DNA from: DATLLJ01 sp965229885
GTDB taxonomy: Bacteria; Acidobacteriota; Vicinamibacteria; Vicinamibacterales; CAVVIG01
Assembly: GCA_965229885.1 (NCBI GenBank)
Contig: CBDDJX010000003.1
Coordinates: 1,488,001 to 1,552,000 of the forward strand
Direction of reading: 5' to 3'
Length of the DNA: 64,000 bases
In this document: piece after piece, positions 18,614-27,663 of the stretch
Layout: every line of letters starts with the position of its first letter
Numbering within the stretch: position 1 is the stretch's first letter
The notes under the pieces: generated by a model
Database searches by the model: none
What the model was told of the DNA's origin: nothing
Seen by the model: only the letters and a program-made list of their open reading frames with translations
Position numbers and translations under genes: made by a program

Positions 18614-18961
18614 ATGAACGCGATTGAGTTGGTTGAGAAGTCGCAGCTGGCCGAGCGGCCGGCGATGAGGTCTGGCGACACCGTCCGCGTGCACGTCAAG
18701 GTGCGCGAGGGAGACAAGGAGCGCATTCAGGTCTTCGAAGGCGTGGTGATCGGCCTGCACCGCGGCGGCACACGGGCGTCGTTCACCGTCAGGAAAGTGT
18801 CGTTTGGTCAGGGTGTGGAGCGCATCTTCCCGCTGCATTCGCCGACGATTCAGAAGGTCGAGGTCGTGCGATCCGCGAAAGTTCGCCGCGCGAAGCTGTA
18901 CTATCTGCGCGATCTGAAGGGCAAGGCCGCGCGCCTGAAGGACAACGCGAAAGCGCAGTAG
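18614..18961 (+). CDS. rplS: 50S ribosomal protein L19
   Basis: Large-subunit protein L19, 115 residues, with FRSGDTVRVHVKV-like 'MRSGDTVRVHVKVREGDKER', FEGVVIGLHRGG, SFTVRKVSFGQGVERIFPLH and VRRAKLYYLRDLKGKAARLK. ATG 18614 has GAGGAG 6 bases upstream, which decides it against the TTG at 18611. A short palindrome lies just before its ribosome site. rnhB follows 10 bases later. Confidence 0.95.
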   Translation: MNAIELVEKSQLAERPAMRSGDTVRVHVKVREGDKERIQVFEGVVIGLHRGGTRASFTVRKVSFGQGVERIFPLHSPTIQKVEVVRSAKVRRAKLYYLRDLKGKAARLKDNAKAQ

Positions 18962-18971
18962 GCGGGAAGGG

Positions 18972-19595
18972 ATGGTTCGTGTCCCCGCCATGCGCACGCT
19001 CGAGAACACGCTGCGGCATGTCGGGTTCGTGCACGTAGCGGGCGTCGATGAAGTCGGACGCGGCTGTCTGGCCGGGCCCGTCGTTGCCGCTGCCGTGGTG
19101 CTTCACCCGGACAAACACATTCCTGGAGTGTGCGACTCGAAGCTGGTACCGGCCGCCGAGCGCGAACGGATCTACGAGCGCATCATGCGCCACGCCGTCG
19201 CGTGGGCCGTTGCCGCCGCGGGACCAGCCGAGATCGACCTCGTCAACATCCATCAGGCCTCGCTGCGGGCGATGCAGCGGGCCGTGCTCGCGCTCGCGCC
19301 GCTTCCCGATGTCGTCCTCGTCGATTCGTTCCGGATCCCGGATCTGCCGATGGCGCAGCGCGGGGTGCTGCACGGCGACCGCCGCTGTTCGGCGATTGCG
19401 GCCGCGTCCATTGTCGCCAAAGTGACACGGGATCAGCAGATGCTCGAGTTGCACAGCCGCGACCCACGTTACGGGTTCGACCGGCACAAGGGCTATGCGA
19501 CGGCCGGCCACCTCGACGCCGTTGCGCGGTTTGGCTATTCCGAGGTACACCGCCGGTCGTTTCGCCCCGCGGCGCTGTTTGATACGATTGATTAG
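18972..19595 (+). CDS. rnhB: Ribonuclease HII
   Basis: RNase HII cleaves RNA in DNA hybrids and starts ribonucleotide excision. The 207-residue protein has the metal-binding VAGVDEVGRGCLAGPVVAAA near residue 20, DSKLVPAAERE, VDSFRIPDLP, AASIVAKVTRD and the C-terminal YGFDRHKGYAT. Complete. It ends with TAG at 19593-19595, which shows that TAG is an ordinary stop codon in this genome. The next gene starts on the last base of that codon. Confidence 0.95.
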   Translation: MVRVPAMRTLENTLRHVGFVHVAGVDEVGRGCLAGPVVAAAVVLHPDKHIPGVCDSKLVPAAERERIYERIMRHAVAWAVAAAGPAEIDLVNIHQASLRAMQRAVLALAPLPDVVLVDSFRIPDLPMAQRGVLHGDRRCSAIAAASIVAKVTRDQQMLELHSRDPRYGFDRHKGYATAGHLDAVARFGYSEVHRRSFRPAALFDTID

Positions 19596-21673
19596 TGGCC
19601 ATCGACCGCGCTACCACACTCAAAATTGCTGAGAAGCTGCTCCGCCAGGGCAAGATAGAACCTGCCATCGCGGAGTACCTGCGCCTCGCCGGCGATCAGC
19701 CCAGCGACTGGAACATCGCCAACACACTCGGCGATCTCTACGTCCGCGCCGGACAAGTGGATAAGGCGGTCGAGCAGTTCGCGCGCATTGCCGGCAGCCT
19801 GGGTGAAGCCGGGTTCCTGCCGAAGGCGAGCGCGATCTACAAAAAGATCCTCAAGCTGAGACCGGAGGACGAGCCCGCGCTCCTGCAGGCGGCCGAAATT
19901 GCTGGGAGCCTCGGCATCCTTGCCGACGCACGCTACTACCTGACGCAGATCATCGACCGACGGCTGACTCGTGGCGACAGGCGCGGGGCGGCAGAGGCGC
20001 GCATCCGGCTCGGGACGCTCGACCCGGCCGATTTCGAGAGCCGGATGATGGCCGCGCGTACTCGGGCGGAAATCGGCGACGTGGCTACCGCCACGCGCGA
20101 CCTGAAAGAGATCGCCGTCGAGCTCCTCGAAAAGGGCCGTTCGTTGGACGCGGTCGACGCCTTGCGCGAGGCCGAAGACCTGGCTCCAGACGACGGCGAG
20201 ATCCGCCAGCGTCTCCTCGATGTGTACGTAGCCAGTGGCGATTTTGCACGGGCTCGTGCGTGCGCATTCACGTTCGAGCAGCTCAAGGGGCTGGCCGGGG
20301 TGCTCGAGGCGGCGGGCCATGAGGACGCCGCGCTGGAGGCGCTCGGCGAGGCGGCGCGTCTGGATCCGGATGCCGGTGGGTTGCGCGCGCATCTGGCGCG
20401 CGCGTTCATCGCACGCGGCGACGCGGCGGCGGCCGCTCGCTATCTGACCGTCGAGACGGCGGGGGACGATCCGCAACTGCTGTTCACCGTGGCAGAGATC
20501 ACACTGCGCGGGGAGACGCCGGACGACGGGCTGGCGATCGTACGCCGCCTGCTCGAGCAGTACCCCGACCGCCGGGAAGAGGTGGCGCTGCTGGGCTGGA
20601 CCGTTGCCGAGCAGGCGCCAGAAACGGGATTCAATGTCGTGGAGCTCGCCGCCGGGGCCGCTGTCGCGGACCAGGACTGGGCTTCGGCGGCGGCCGCACT
20701 GCAGGAGTTCGTCACACGCGTGCCCAACCACATACCGGCGCTGATGCGTCTGGTTGAGATCTGCGTCGATGGTGGACTCGAGGCGACGATGTACAGCGCG
20801 CAGGCACATCTGGCCGACGCCTATATCGCCAGTGGACAGGCAGCGGAGGCACGCTTCATCGCCGAAGACCTCGTGGCGCGCGAGCCCTGGGACCGCTCGA
20901 ACCTGGAGCGTTTCCGGCGCGCGCTCGAGTTGTCGGGCGAGCCGGATCCCGAGGCGTTGATCGCTGAGCGATTGAGCGGCCAGTCGCCGTCCATGACCAC
21001 CGATCTGTTTCTGGCCGCGAACGAGTTGTCGTCGAGCGCACCGTACGATGCACCGACATTCGCTGGTTCGCCGGTGCCGCAAGCGCCTGTGGAGGCTCCG
21101 CCGCCCGCAAGGGCTGCACACGAAGTCGAGCGAGAGCCGTTGGTTGAACCCAAACCCGCCGCGAAGCGAGCCGCCAAGCCGGCGTCGAAGTCGCCGGCGC
21201 ACGGCGACCGGGATCACTTCGAGACCAGTGCTCATACGATCGATCTGGAAAGTATTCTGGGCGAGCTTGAATCGCCGCCGGCCGTCACGCACGCATCAAC
21301 CGAAAGCGTTGAGGTCGATCTGAGTATCGTGCTCGACGATATCAAGCGATCTCAGGCACGGCCCGAGGCTCCCGCCGCGCCGGCGTTGGCACCCAGCGAT
21401 CTCGACGGGATCTTCGCCCATCTGCGCGACGACGTATCGCGGCGCTCCGCGATGGAAGAAGCCAAGCAACAGTACAAGCGCGGTTTGGCGCTGCGCGAAG
21501 CGGGCGACATCGACGAATGCATCGTGGCGCTCCAGGCGGCCTCGCAAGCGCCTCGGCTACGGTTTATCACGGCGTCGCTGCTCGCGCGGATCCTCCGCGA
21601 TCGCGGAATGAATCCGCAGGCCATCGAGTGGTTCGAAAAGGCGGCACAGGCGCCGGCACCGACTGCGGAATGA
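19595..21673 (+). CDS. Large TPR-repeat protein with damaged C-terminus
   Basis: A 692-residue tetratricopeptide protein of unknown function. N-terminal TPR units include LLRQGKIEPAIAEYLRLAG and ANTLGDLYVRAGQVDKAVEQ; more repeats run to about 450, then a low-complexity Ala/Pro/Lys linker (480-540) and a short conserved-looking C-terminal helical part (QQYKRGLALREAGDIDECIV). At 21671 an extra T creates the stop; the next frame continues EEYDLLYDLADTLEREGEVA, and a third frame gives ARIDRLTRV before a TAG at 21760-21762. The natural C-terminus is therefore frameshifted and shortened. Co-translated with rnhB. Confidence 0.75.
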   Translation: MAIDRATTLKIAEKLLRQGKIEPAIAEYLRLAGDQPSDWNIANTLGDLYVRAGQVDKAVEQFARIAGSLGEAGFLPKASAIYKKILKLRPEDEPALLQAAEIAGSLGILADARYYLTQIIDRRLTRGDRRGAAEARIRLGTLDPADFESRMMAARTRAEIGDVATATRDLKEIAVELLEKGRSLDAVDALREAEDLAPDDGEIRQRLLDVYVASGDFARARACAFTFEQLKGLAGVLEAAGHEDAALEALGEAARLDPDAGGLRAHLARAFIARGDAAAAARYLTVETAGDDPQLLFTVAEITLRGETPDDGLAIVRRLLEQYPDRREEVALLGWTVAEQAPETGFNVVELAAGAAVADQDWASAAAALQEFVTRVPNHIPALMRLVEICVDGGLEATMYSAQAHLADAYIASGQAAEARFIAEDLVAREPWDRSNLERFRRALELSGEPDPEALIAERLSGQSPSMTTDLFLAANELSSSAPYDAPTFAGSPVPQAPVEAPPPARAAHEVEREPLVEPKPAAKRAAKPASKSPAHGDRDHFETSAHTIDLESILGELESPPAVTHASTESVEVDLSIVLDDIKRSQARPEAPAAPALAPSDLDGIFAHLRDDVSRRSAMEEAKQQYKRGLALREAGDIDECIVALQAASQAPRLRFITASLLARILRDRGMNPQAIEWFEKAAQAPAPTAE

Positions 21674-21776
21674 GGAGTACGATCTGCTGTACGACCTGGC
21701 CGACACACTCGAGAGGGAGGGCGAGGTTGCCCGCGCGCATCGATCGCCTGACCAGGGTTTAGGTCGGAGGCTCATC

Positions 21777-22040
21777 CTGATCCGCCGGCTCGCCTTCGTC
21801 GTATTCTTCTTCGAGGTCGGCTTTCTGCTCGTCGTGTTGCCGTGGTCCGAGTTCTGGGAGCACAATTACTTCGCGGTGGCCTGGCCGCTCCTGCGATCGA
21901 TTGTGACGAACAATTTCGTGCGCGGCGGCGTCAGCGGGCTCGGCGTCGTGAACCTGGCGGCCGGCTTTGCTGACCTGACCGTGGCGCTGACCACGCGCGA
22001 GAGCGCGCGCGTGTCGATTGGCGATGACTCGGGGTCCTGA
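21777..22040 (+). CDS. Small two-helix membrane protein (start uncertain)
   Basis: The frame reads LILIRRLAFVVFFFEVGFLL, then VLPWSEFWEHNYFAVAWPLL and NNFVRGGVSGLGVVNLAAGF before the stop at 22040: two hydrophobic segments with a conserved-looking NNFVRGxVSGLGxVNL core. No ATG precedes the first helix. GGAGG at 21766-21770 lies 6 bases before an in-frame CTG at 21777, which I take as the start; GTG 21834 would lose the first helix. It overlaps thiE by 17 bases. Function unknown. Confidence 0.45.
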   Translation: MIRRLAFVVFFFEVGFLLVVLPWSEFWEHNYFAVAWPLLRSIVTNNFVRGGVSGLGVVNLAAGFADLTVALTTRESARVSIGDDSGS

Positions 22041-22650
22041 CAACGTGCTCTGCCTCGTTACGGATCGCCATCGTCTCTGTTCTGAAACCGTCGCATTCGA
22101 GCCGGCCCGCCGTCGTCTCATTGCCCAGGCGAAGTGGGCCGTCTCGTCCAACGTCGATCTCATACAGGTGCGCGAGGGCGATCTCAAGGCGGCGGATTTG
22201 GCAAGGCTCGTCACTGATCTTGTGCGAGTGAGCCGGGGATCGGGAACGCGCGTGGTCGTCAACGATCGCATCGATGTGGCTCTCGCGTGTGGCGCTGACG
22301 GCGTGCACCTTCGACACGACTCAGTTCGAGCGGAAGCGGTGCGCGCGATCACGCCTGTCGGGTTTCTGGTGGGTCGATCGGTGCACGGCCTCGCCGAAGC
22401 TGAAGGAGCGGGTCCGGTGGATTACCTGGTTGCGGGAACGGTGTTTCCGACCCCTTCCAAGCCGGCCGCATCCCGGATGCTCGGCATGGACGGTCTCGCC
22501 GAGGTGGTTCGGGCTGTGAACGTGCCAGTGCTGGCCATCGGCGGAATCACGCGCGAGCGGCTGGACGACGTGGCCGCGACCGGCGCGGCGGGCGCCGCGG
22601 GAATCGGGATGTTCAGCGACTGGTTTGACAGGCTCGAGACGTCTTCCTAA
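22024..22650 (+). CDS. thiE: Thiamine-phosphate synthase family protein
   Basis: A 208-residue TIM-barrel protein of the ThiE/TenI superfamily, which joins the thiazole and pyrimidine halves of thiamine. Motifs: LCLVTDRHRL at the N-terminus, VDLIQVREGDL (Q-R-E), VVVNDRIDVALACGADGVHL, YLVAGTVFPTPSKP and LAIGGIT followed by GAAGIGMFS. The PSKP version of the usual TxTK motif and isolated context leave TenI-like function possible. ATG 22024 is used. No TPP riboswitch is visible upstream. Confidence 0.75.
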   Translation: MTRGPDNVLCLVTDRHRLCSETVAFEPARRRLIAQAKWAVSSNVDLIQVREGDLKAADLARLVTDLVRVSRGSGTRVVVNDRIDVALACGADGVHLRHDSVRAEAVRAITPVGFLVGRSVHGLAEAEGAGPVDYLVAGTVFPTPSKPAASRMLGMDGLAEVVRAVNVPVLAIGGITRERLDDVAATGAAGAAGIGMFSDWFDRLETSS

Positions 22651-22668
22651 TATGGAAGGCCGTAAGCG

Positions 22669-23481
22669 ATGGTCGACAGATCGCCGGGTGATTGTGGACG
22701 CATTCTCCGGGAAGCGCGCGAGCGCCGCGGCGTATCGCTACGCCAAATCGCGAACGCCACGAAGATCGGGATGAGCGCGCTCGAAGCGCTCGAGCGCAAC
22801 GATATTTCGCGTTTGCCAGGCGGTATTTTCAGCCGATCGTTCGTCAGGTCGTACGCGATCGAAGTAGGTCTCGATCCTGAAGCCACAATCAAGGAATTCA
22901 TCGCGCAGTTCCCGCAGGATTCGGTCACCGCTGGACATCCGACGTCGACCCAGTCCGAAGACCACCAGGCGATCGACAGCGAGCGCAGGGCGGCGACGAC
23001 CTTCGTTCGGTTGATCGCGCTGAGCGTGCCAATCGTGGGTGCGATGCTGTATTTCGGGACGGCGGGGCGCCCCAGGGCGCCGCAAGTGCCAGACGTTCAG
23101 CCGGCTGCGACCACCGCAGCCCCCGTTCGGATGCCTGCCGTGGCGGTCGAGATACCTCCGGCGCCGGTCGAAGCGCCAGCCGTCGAGCCTGCGTCCGCGG
23201 CAGCCGTTCCCTTGGATCGGCTGACGGTGGCGCTGTCGGCGATTGGAGAATGCTGGGTGTCCGCCACCGTTGACGGCGTGAAGGCGGTCGAGCGCCTGCT
23301 GCAGCCCGGCGAGCGGCTGGCCATGGACGTGCGTCGAGAGTTGGTGCTGACGGCCGGGGACGCATCGGCGCTGGCCATCACGCTCAACGGCGCCGAGGCC
23401 AAGCCGCTCGGAAAACGGGGCGAAGTCGTCACGGCCCGCCTGAACCTCACGAACTTCAAGGAGTACCTTTCAAACCGGTGA
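22669..23481 (+). CDS. RodZ-like helix-turn-helix membrane protein
   Basis: A 270-residue protein with an N-terminal HTH (CGRILREARERRGVSLRQIA; SRLPGGIFSRSFVRSYAIEV), one membrane helix near 110-128 (FVRLIALSVPIVGAMLYFGT), a Pro/Ala-rich periplasmic linker and a C-terminal DUF4115 domain (LTVALSAIGECWVSATVDGV ... LNLTNFKEYL). This is the domain order of RodZ, which links MreB to the envelope; a role in cell shape is inferred. The next gene overlaps it by 4 bases. Confidence 0.8.
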   Translation: MVDRSPGDCGRILREARERRGVSLRQIANATKIGMSALEALERNDISRLPGGIFSRSFVRSYAIEVGLDPEATIKEFIAQFPQDSVTAGHPTSTQSEDHQAIDSERRAATTFVRLIALSVPIVGAMLYFGTAGRPRAPQVPDVQPAATTAAPVRMPAVAVEIPPAPVEAPAVEPASAAAVPLDRLTVALSAIGECWVSATVDGVKAVERLLQPGERLAMDVRRELVLTAGDASALAITLNGAEAKPLGKRGEVVTARLNLTNFKEYLSNR

Positions 23482-24276
23482 CCGACCAGACTGCGACGCC
23501 GCTGCTCGATTCCTTTATGCAAGGCTTGGCGCCGCGCGACGTCCGGCTGCTGGCTGCGCAGGGGGCGCTGCGCCCCGGGCTTACGAGCAGCAGCTCGAGA
23601 TTCTCGCGCTGCTGCTCGCGGATTCTGATCCGGAGATCCGGCGCGCGGCCGACACGACCGTGAACCGGATCCCGATCGATGCGCTGCAGGCGTTTCTCGG
23701 ACAGTCCGTCGTCTCGGCCAGGGTGCTGGAGTGTTTTGCCAACCGCGGTGTCTTTCCGGCCGAACGTCCCGCGATCGAAGTCGACGTCGACAAGCCGCTC
23801 ATCGACGCGGCGCCATTGGAATTCGTGGAAGACGAGGTGGAACAGACCGAGGCCGATCGCGAGTCGGTCATGCAGAAGCTCTCCAAGATGAGCTTTCCCG
23901 AGCGGTTGAAGGCCGCGATGAAGGGTACGAAGGAAATGCGCGCGATTCTGATCCGCGATCCGAACAAGATGATCTCGGCGGCGGTGCTGAGCAGCCCGAA
24001 GGTCTCCCAGGCGGAGGCAGCGGTCTTTGCCCGCATGGCGAGCCTGTCCGAGGACGTGCTGCGGGCCATCGGCAGTAAACGCGCGTGGATGAAGAGTTAT
24101 GCGTGGTGGTCGGCCTGGCGCGAAACGCAAAAACGCCGGTGGCGTTGTCCTTGAGCCTGCTCTCGCGGCTTCAGGTCCGTGACGTGCAGGCGCTTGCGGT
24201 CGATCGGAACGTGCCGGAGCCGCTGCGGATCGCCGCGCGCAAGAAGGCCGCCGCCACTGGTAGTGGCAAGGAATAG
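23478..24276 (+). pseudogene. Conserved hypothetical gene split by two frameshifts
   Basis: Three successive frames together encode one protein of about 265 residues: TATPLLDSFMQGLAPRDVRL, then YEQQLEILALLLADSDPEIR and a long middle part (SFPERLKAAMKGTKEMRAIL, FARMASLSEDVLRAIGSK), then VVVGLARNAKTPVALSLSLL to the end. The breaks are at a G run near 23561-23565 (5 G where 6 would keep frame) and near 24103 (GCGTGG where GCGGTGG would keep frame). Both look like one-base losses. The product appears helical and HEAT-like; function unknown. GTG 23478 overlaps the RodZ-like gene. Confidence 0.65.
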
Positions 24277-24298
24277 CATGCGGCGCGTGGACAACCCT

Positions 24299-24553
24299 TT
24301 ACGTCTTGCGTGGTGTCTGTCGCTGTTTGCCTTTGCCCCTTCCCCTCTTCCCGGCGAGCCCCCACTCTGATCGCATCTGCGCGAGCCCGTCCATGTACAC
24401 GGCTGCCCGCTCGCGCTCCTCTTCACTGATCATCGACTTGAGCAGATCGAGCGCTTTCGCCAGGTCCTGCTGAATCGTCTGCCGTGTCGTCTCGTAGTAG
24501 AGACGTGTGATTTCAGCGTGTTTCTCGTCAGCCGACAGCATTCGGAGCGTCAT
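24299..24553 (-). CDS. Small hypothetical protein
   Basis: An 84-residue protein (MTLRMLSADEKHAEITRLYY ... basic C-terminal tail GKRGRGKGKQRQTPRKT). It is rich in charged helix and has no recognisable domain. It lies 27 bases downstream of the GHMP kinase gene on the same strand and is likely co-transcribed. Support is the natural amino-acid composition and operon position only. Confidence 0.5.
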   Translation of the reverse strand: MTLRMLSADEKHAEITRLYYETTRQTIQQDLAKALDLLKSMISEEERERAAVYMDGLAQMRSEWGLAGKRGRGKGKQRQTPRKT

Positions 24554-24580
24554 GGGCGATTTGATCGTAGGCTGCTCAGA

Positions 24581-25570
24581 TTATCCAAGCTGCAGCCCGC
24601 CCGTCTCGATGTGATAGTCGAGAAGCCGCGCGCCGCCTGTCGCGAGTGCCTCGGCGATGGCAGCCCTGGCCGGCGGTGGGCCGTAGCAGAATAGACACCC
24701 GCCGCCTCCTGCGCCGCAGACCTTCGCCGCCGTCGCGCCCGCTGCAGACGCGCGCGCCATGAGATCGTCAATCGTCGGCGTGGTCACCCCTGGCGCGAGG
24801 CGCTTCCGGTTGTCCCACTCCGCGGCGATCTGACGGCCGACCTCGTCCCAGCGGCCGCGCTCGAGCGCAGTCCGCATGGCGGCCGCGGTGTCGCGGATGC
24901 GCTCGAAGCAATCGAAAATGCGGCGATCGCCGTCGATATGGCGTTTGGCGATCTCCCAGTTATTTGTGCCGGACTGGCGCGGCTCCCCCGTATAGGCCAG
25001 GACGATGCGCTGTTCGAGCTCGCGGGGGTCGACATCGAGCGCGACACGTGTGACGCCCTCCGCGCGGAGCTCGATGGCCGCGATGCCGCCGTACATCGCG
25101 GGACGATAATCCTGCACGCCGGTCGGCACATGAATGGTCTGGCATTCGATGTTCATCGCGACGTGCAGGATGTCGATGGGATTCATGGACGCGCCAGTGA
25201 GCCGCGCGAACGCTCCGCAGAGCGCGATCGTCAGCGCGGACGATCCGGCGATGCCGGCGCCGGCCGGCGACTCAGCCTGCGTTGTCACGCTGACACGCTC
25301 GACCTGGTAGTGGCGTGCGGCCCGCACCAGGAGGGGCAGCTGGCCTGCGGGATCGAGATCGAACCAGTGCCGCGCGCTCACCTCGCGGGCGGTATCGAGG
25401 GATCGCAGCTCGACGCCTCTCTCGCCGCGCCCTTCCACGGTGACCTGCGCGCGAAGGCTGATCGCGGCGTTGAGCGTCGCCGCGCCGTCGTGAAAGAGAT
25501 AGAGCGGCCAGATGTCGATCGTACCGCCGGCGAGGTCGATACGCGTGGGCGCCGAAGCTGCGATTCGCAT
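24581..25570 (-). CDS. GHMP-family sugar kinase
   Basis: A 329-residue GHMP kinase most like D-glycero-D-manno-heptose 7-phosphate kinases and related sugar kinases. Motif 1 is ASAPTRIDLAGGTIDIWPLY at the N-terminus, the ATP-binding motif 2 is SPAGAGIAGSSALTIAL (residues 101-117) and motif 3 is KVCGAGGGGCLF. Likely substrate is a heptose or related phosphosugar for surface polysaccharide; this is inferred. TATAAT ends 8 bases before its ATG, suggesting a leaderless message. Convergent with the plus-strand genes before it. Confidence 0.82.
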   Translation of the reverse strand: MRIAASAPTRIDLAGGTIDIWPLYLFHDGAATLNAAISLRAQVTVEGRGERGVELRSLDTAREVSARHWFDLDPAGQLPLLVRAARHYQVERVSVTTQAESPAGAGIAGSSALTIALCGAFARLTGASMNPIDILHVAMNIECQTIHVPTGVQDYRPAMYGGIAAIELRAEGVTRVALDVDPRELEQRIVLAYTGEPRQSGTNNWEIAKRHIDGDRRIFDCFERIRDTAAAMRTALERGRWDEVGRQIAAEWDNRKRLAPGVTTPTIDDLMARASAAGATAAKVCGAGGGGCLFCYGPPPARAAIAEALATGGARLLDYHIETGGLQLG

Positions 25571-25578
25571 GGGACGGC

Positions 25579-25628
25579 ATTATAGACGCCGCCGACAGAC
25601 CGACAATCCCCCATTGGGCTGCTAGAAT
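25579..25628. promoter_or_regulatory. Divergent promoter region, GHMP kinase / nagZ
   Basis: Minus strand: TATAAT at 25584-25579 with TTGTCG 16 bases upstream, only 8 bases from the kinase ATG. Plus strand: CCGACA (25600-25605), 17-base spacer, TAGAAT (25623-25628), 11 bases before the nagZ ATG. The two promoters overlap back to back. Both would give transcripts with almost no leader. Confidence 0.45.
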
Positions 25629-25639
25629 CAAAGCTTCGC

Positions 25640-26740
25640 ATGTCGCCAAGCGCGCTCCGCCGCCGGATCGGACAACTGTTGGTCGCCGGATTCGAGGGTC
25701 AGCAGGTGCCTGCCGAACTACGGTCGATCGCCCGGGAGTTCGGTTTAGGCGGCGTCATTCTCTTCGCACGCAATGCAGGGGAGCCGGAACAGGTCGCCGA
25801 GCTGTGCTACGACGCGGCTCGATTGGTCCCGCAGCTGCCTCTTTGGGTCAGCGTCGATCAGGAAGGCGGCCGTGTCGCACGTCTCAAGGCGCCCTTCACC
25901 GAGTGGCCCCCGATGGCGACCCTGGGCCGGAGCAGCGACGTGCGCCTGGCCGAGCGATTCGCCCGCGCGCTCGCGTCGGAGCTGAAGGCCGTCGGCATCA
26001 CGCTCAACTACGCGCCAGTGCTGGACATTTTCACGAATCCGAGGAATCTCGTGATTGGCGATCGCGCGCTTTCGGAGAAAGCCGAGGAAGTCGCTCGGCT
26101 CGGCGCGGCGATCGTGGAAGCGCTGCAAAGGGAAGGCGTGGCCGCCTGCGGCAAGCATTTCCCCGGTCACGGCGACACACAGACCGATTCACACCTCGAG
26201 CTGCCGCTCGTCGAGCATCCGCCGGACCGCCTGCGGGCGGTCGAGCTCGTGCCCTTCAGGGCGGCCATCGCCGCGGGTGTCGCGATAATGATGACGGCGC
26301 ATCTGTTTATCCCTGCCCTGGATGAGAAGCGTCCGGCGACGCTGTCGCGGGCGATAGTGACCGACTTACTGCGCGACGAGTTGAAGTTCGAGGGTGTGAT
26401 CCTGAGCGATTCCCTCGACGAGATGAAGGCGATTACGGACCGGTACACGGTGCCGTCAGCGGCGGTGTTGGCCATAGAGGCGGGATGCGATGGTGTCCTG
26501 ATCTGCCGAGGCGATCACGGCACGCAGTTCGCGGCACTCGAGGCGCTGGTGCGCGCCGTCGAAAGCGGCGAACTACCGTCGGCGCGCGTCGACGACGCGC
26601 TGAAGCGCCAGCAGCGCGCCAAGGAACGTTTCCTGACCGCCACGGTGGCCTCCCGTCCGCTTTACGGATCCGCGCTGCGGCAACGCCTCGGCCGCGACGA
26701 GCATCGCGCCATCGCCGACGAGATGGCGCGGTTCGTGTGA
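25640..26740 (+). CDS. nagZ: Beta-N-acetylhexosaminidase NagZ (GH3)
   Basis: NagZ removes N-acetylglucosamine from anhydromuropeptides in cell-wall recycling. The 366-residue protein has SVDQEGGRVARL (residues 71-82) and the NagZ signature GKHFPGHGDT (171-180) whose His/Asp pair does acid-base catalysis, plus VILSDSLDEMKAI with the nucleophile Asp. No signal peptide, consistent with cytoplasmic NagZ. It opens a cell-wall block: S66 carboxypeptidase and mpl, also recycling enzymes, follow with overlapping ends. Confidence 0.93.
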   Translation: MSPSALRRRIGQLLVAGFEGQQVPAELRSIAREFGLGGVILFARNAGEPEQVAELCYDAARLVPQLPLWVSVDQEGGRVARLKAPFTEWPPMATLGRSSDVRLAERFARALASELKAVGITLNYAPVLDIFTNPRNLVIGDRALSEKAEEVARLGAAIVEALQREGVAACGKHFPGHGDTQTDSHLELPLVEHPPDRLRAVELVPFRAAIAAGVAIMMTAHLFIPALDEKRPATLSRAIVTDLLRDELKFEGVILSDSLDEMKAITDRYTVPSAAVLAIEAGCDGVLICRGDHGTQFAALEALVRAVESGELPSARVDDALKRQQRAKERFLTATVASRPLYGSALRQRLGRDEHRAIADEMARFV

Positions 26741-27663
26741 TGGTGAAACCGCGCGCGCTCGAACCAGGCAGCCGCGTCGCCGTCGTCGCGCCCGCCAGTC
26801 CCTTCACGCCCGAGGAATTCGACCAGGGCATTGCCGAGCTTCGCCGCCTAGGATTCACGCCGGTCTATGACGACTCGGTGTTCGCGCGGCGGGCATACGT
26901 GGCCGGCCCGCCGGCCCAGCGTGCCGATGCCCTTCACAAGGCGCTCGTCGATCCGACGATCGCGGGAATTATCGCCGCCCGAGGCGGTTTCGGCAGCGCG
27001 CAGCTGTTACCGTCGCTCGATCGCTCGGAAGTACAGCGAGCCCGGAAACCGATCATCGGGTACAGCGACATCACGTCGCTTCTCGCATTCGTGTCGACAC
27101 AATGTGACCTGGTGGCGTTTCATGGCCCGACGGTCGCGGGGCGTCTGGGGAAGGGCACCGGGGCCTACGACCGCGAGTCTCTAATGAATGCGCTCTGCCG
27201 CCGAGAGCCGGTGGGCGAGTTGACGACGGCGGCCGTTGAGCCGATCAGGAGCGGAGACGCCACCGGACCGCTTTTTGGAGGGACGCTGGCGCAGCTGGTG
27301 GCATCGCTGGGCACACCGTTCGCCTTTTCCCCGCCGCAGGGTCATGTGCTGTTTCTCGACGAGGTGAACGAGCGGCCGTATCGTCTGGACCGGATGGTTA
27401 CGCAACTGCGCCAGGCAGGCGTCCTGGCGCGGGCGGTGGCCGTTGTCGTGGGGGAGCTGCCGGGGTGCGACGAGCCCACAGGTGATCCGACTGCGCGATC
27501 GGTCGTTGCCGACCTGTTCGGTGACTTCCCCGGCCCGGTCCTGATCGGATTTCCGTCCGGCCACACTGCCGGTCCCGCGATGACGTTGCCGCTGGGTGTG
27601 TCGTGCCGGGTCGTGGCCGATCGCCACCCTCGCCTCGTCATTGAAGAGGCCGCCGTTGAGTAA
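26740..27663 (+). CDS. S66-family LD-carboxypeptidase (LdcA-like)
   Basis: LD-carboxypeptidases remove terminal D-Ala from recycled muropeptides. The 307-residue protein starts SRVAVVAPASPF, has the nucleophile Ser109 in IIGYSDITSLLAF, GPLFGGTLAQLVASLG with the family Glu nearby (FLDEVNERPYRLDRM), and GFPSGHT with the catalytic His. ATG 26740 overlaps the last base of nagZ (TGATG). With nagZ and mpl it forms a compact peptidoglycan-recycling set. Confidence 0.88.
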   Translation: MVKPRALEPGSRVAVVAPASPFTPEEFDQGIAELRRLGFTPVYDDSVFARRAYVAGPPAQRADALHKALVDPTIAGIIAARGGFGSAQLLPSLDRSEVQRARKPIIGYSDITSLLAFVSTQCDLVAFHGPTVAGRLGKGTGAYDRESLMNALCRREPVGELTTAAVEPIRSGDATGPLFGGTLAQLVASLGTPFAFSPPQGHVLFLDEVNERPYRLDRMVTQLRQAGVLARAVAVVVGELPGCDEPTGDPTARSVVADLFGDFPGPVLIGFPSGHTAGPAMTLPLGVSCRVVADRHPRLVIEEAAVE

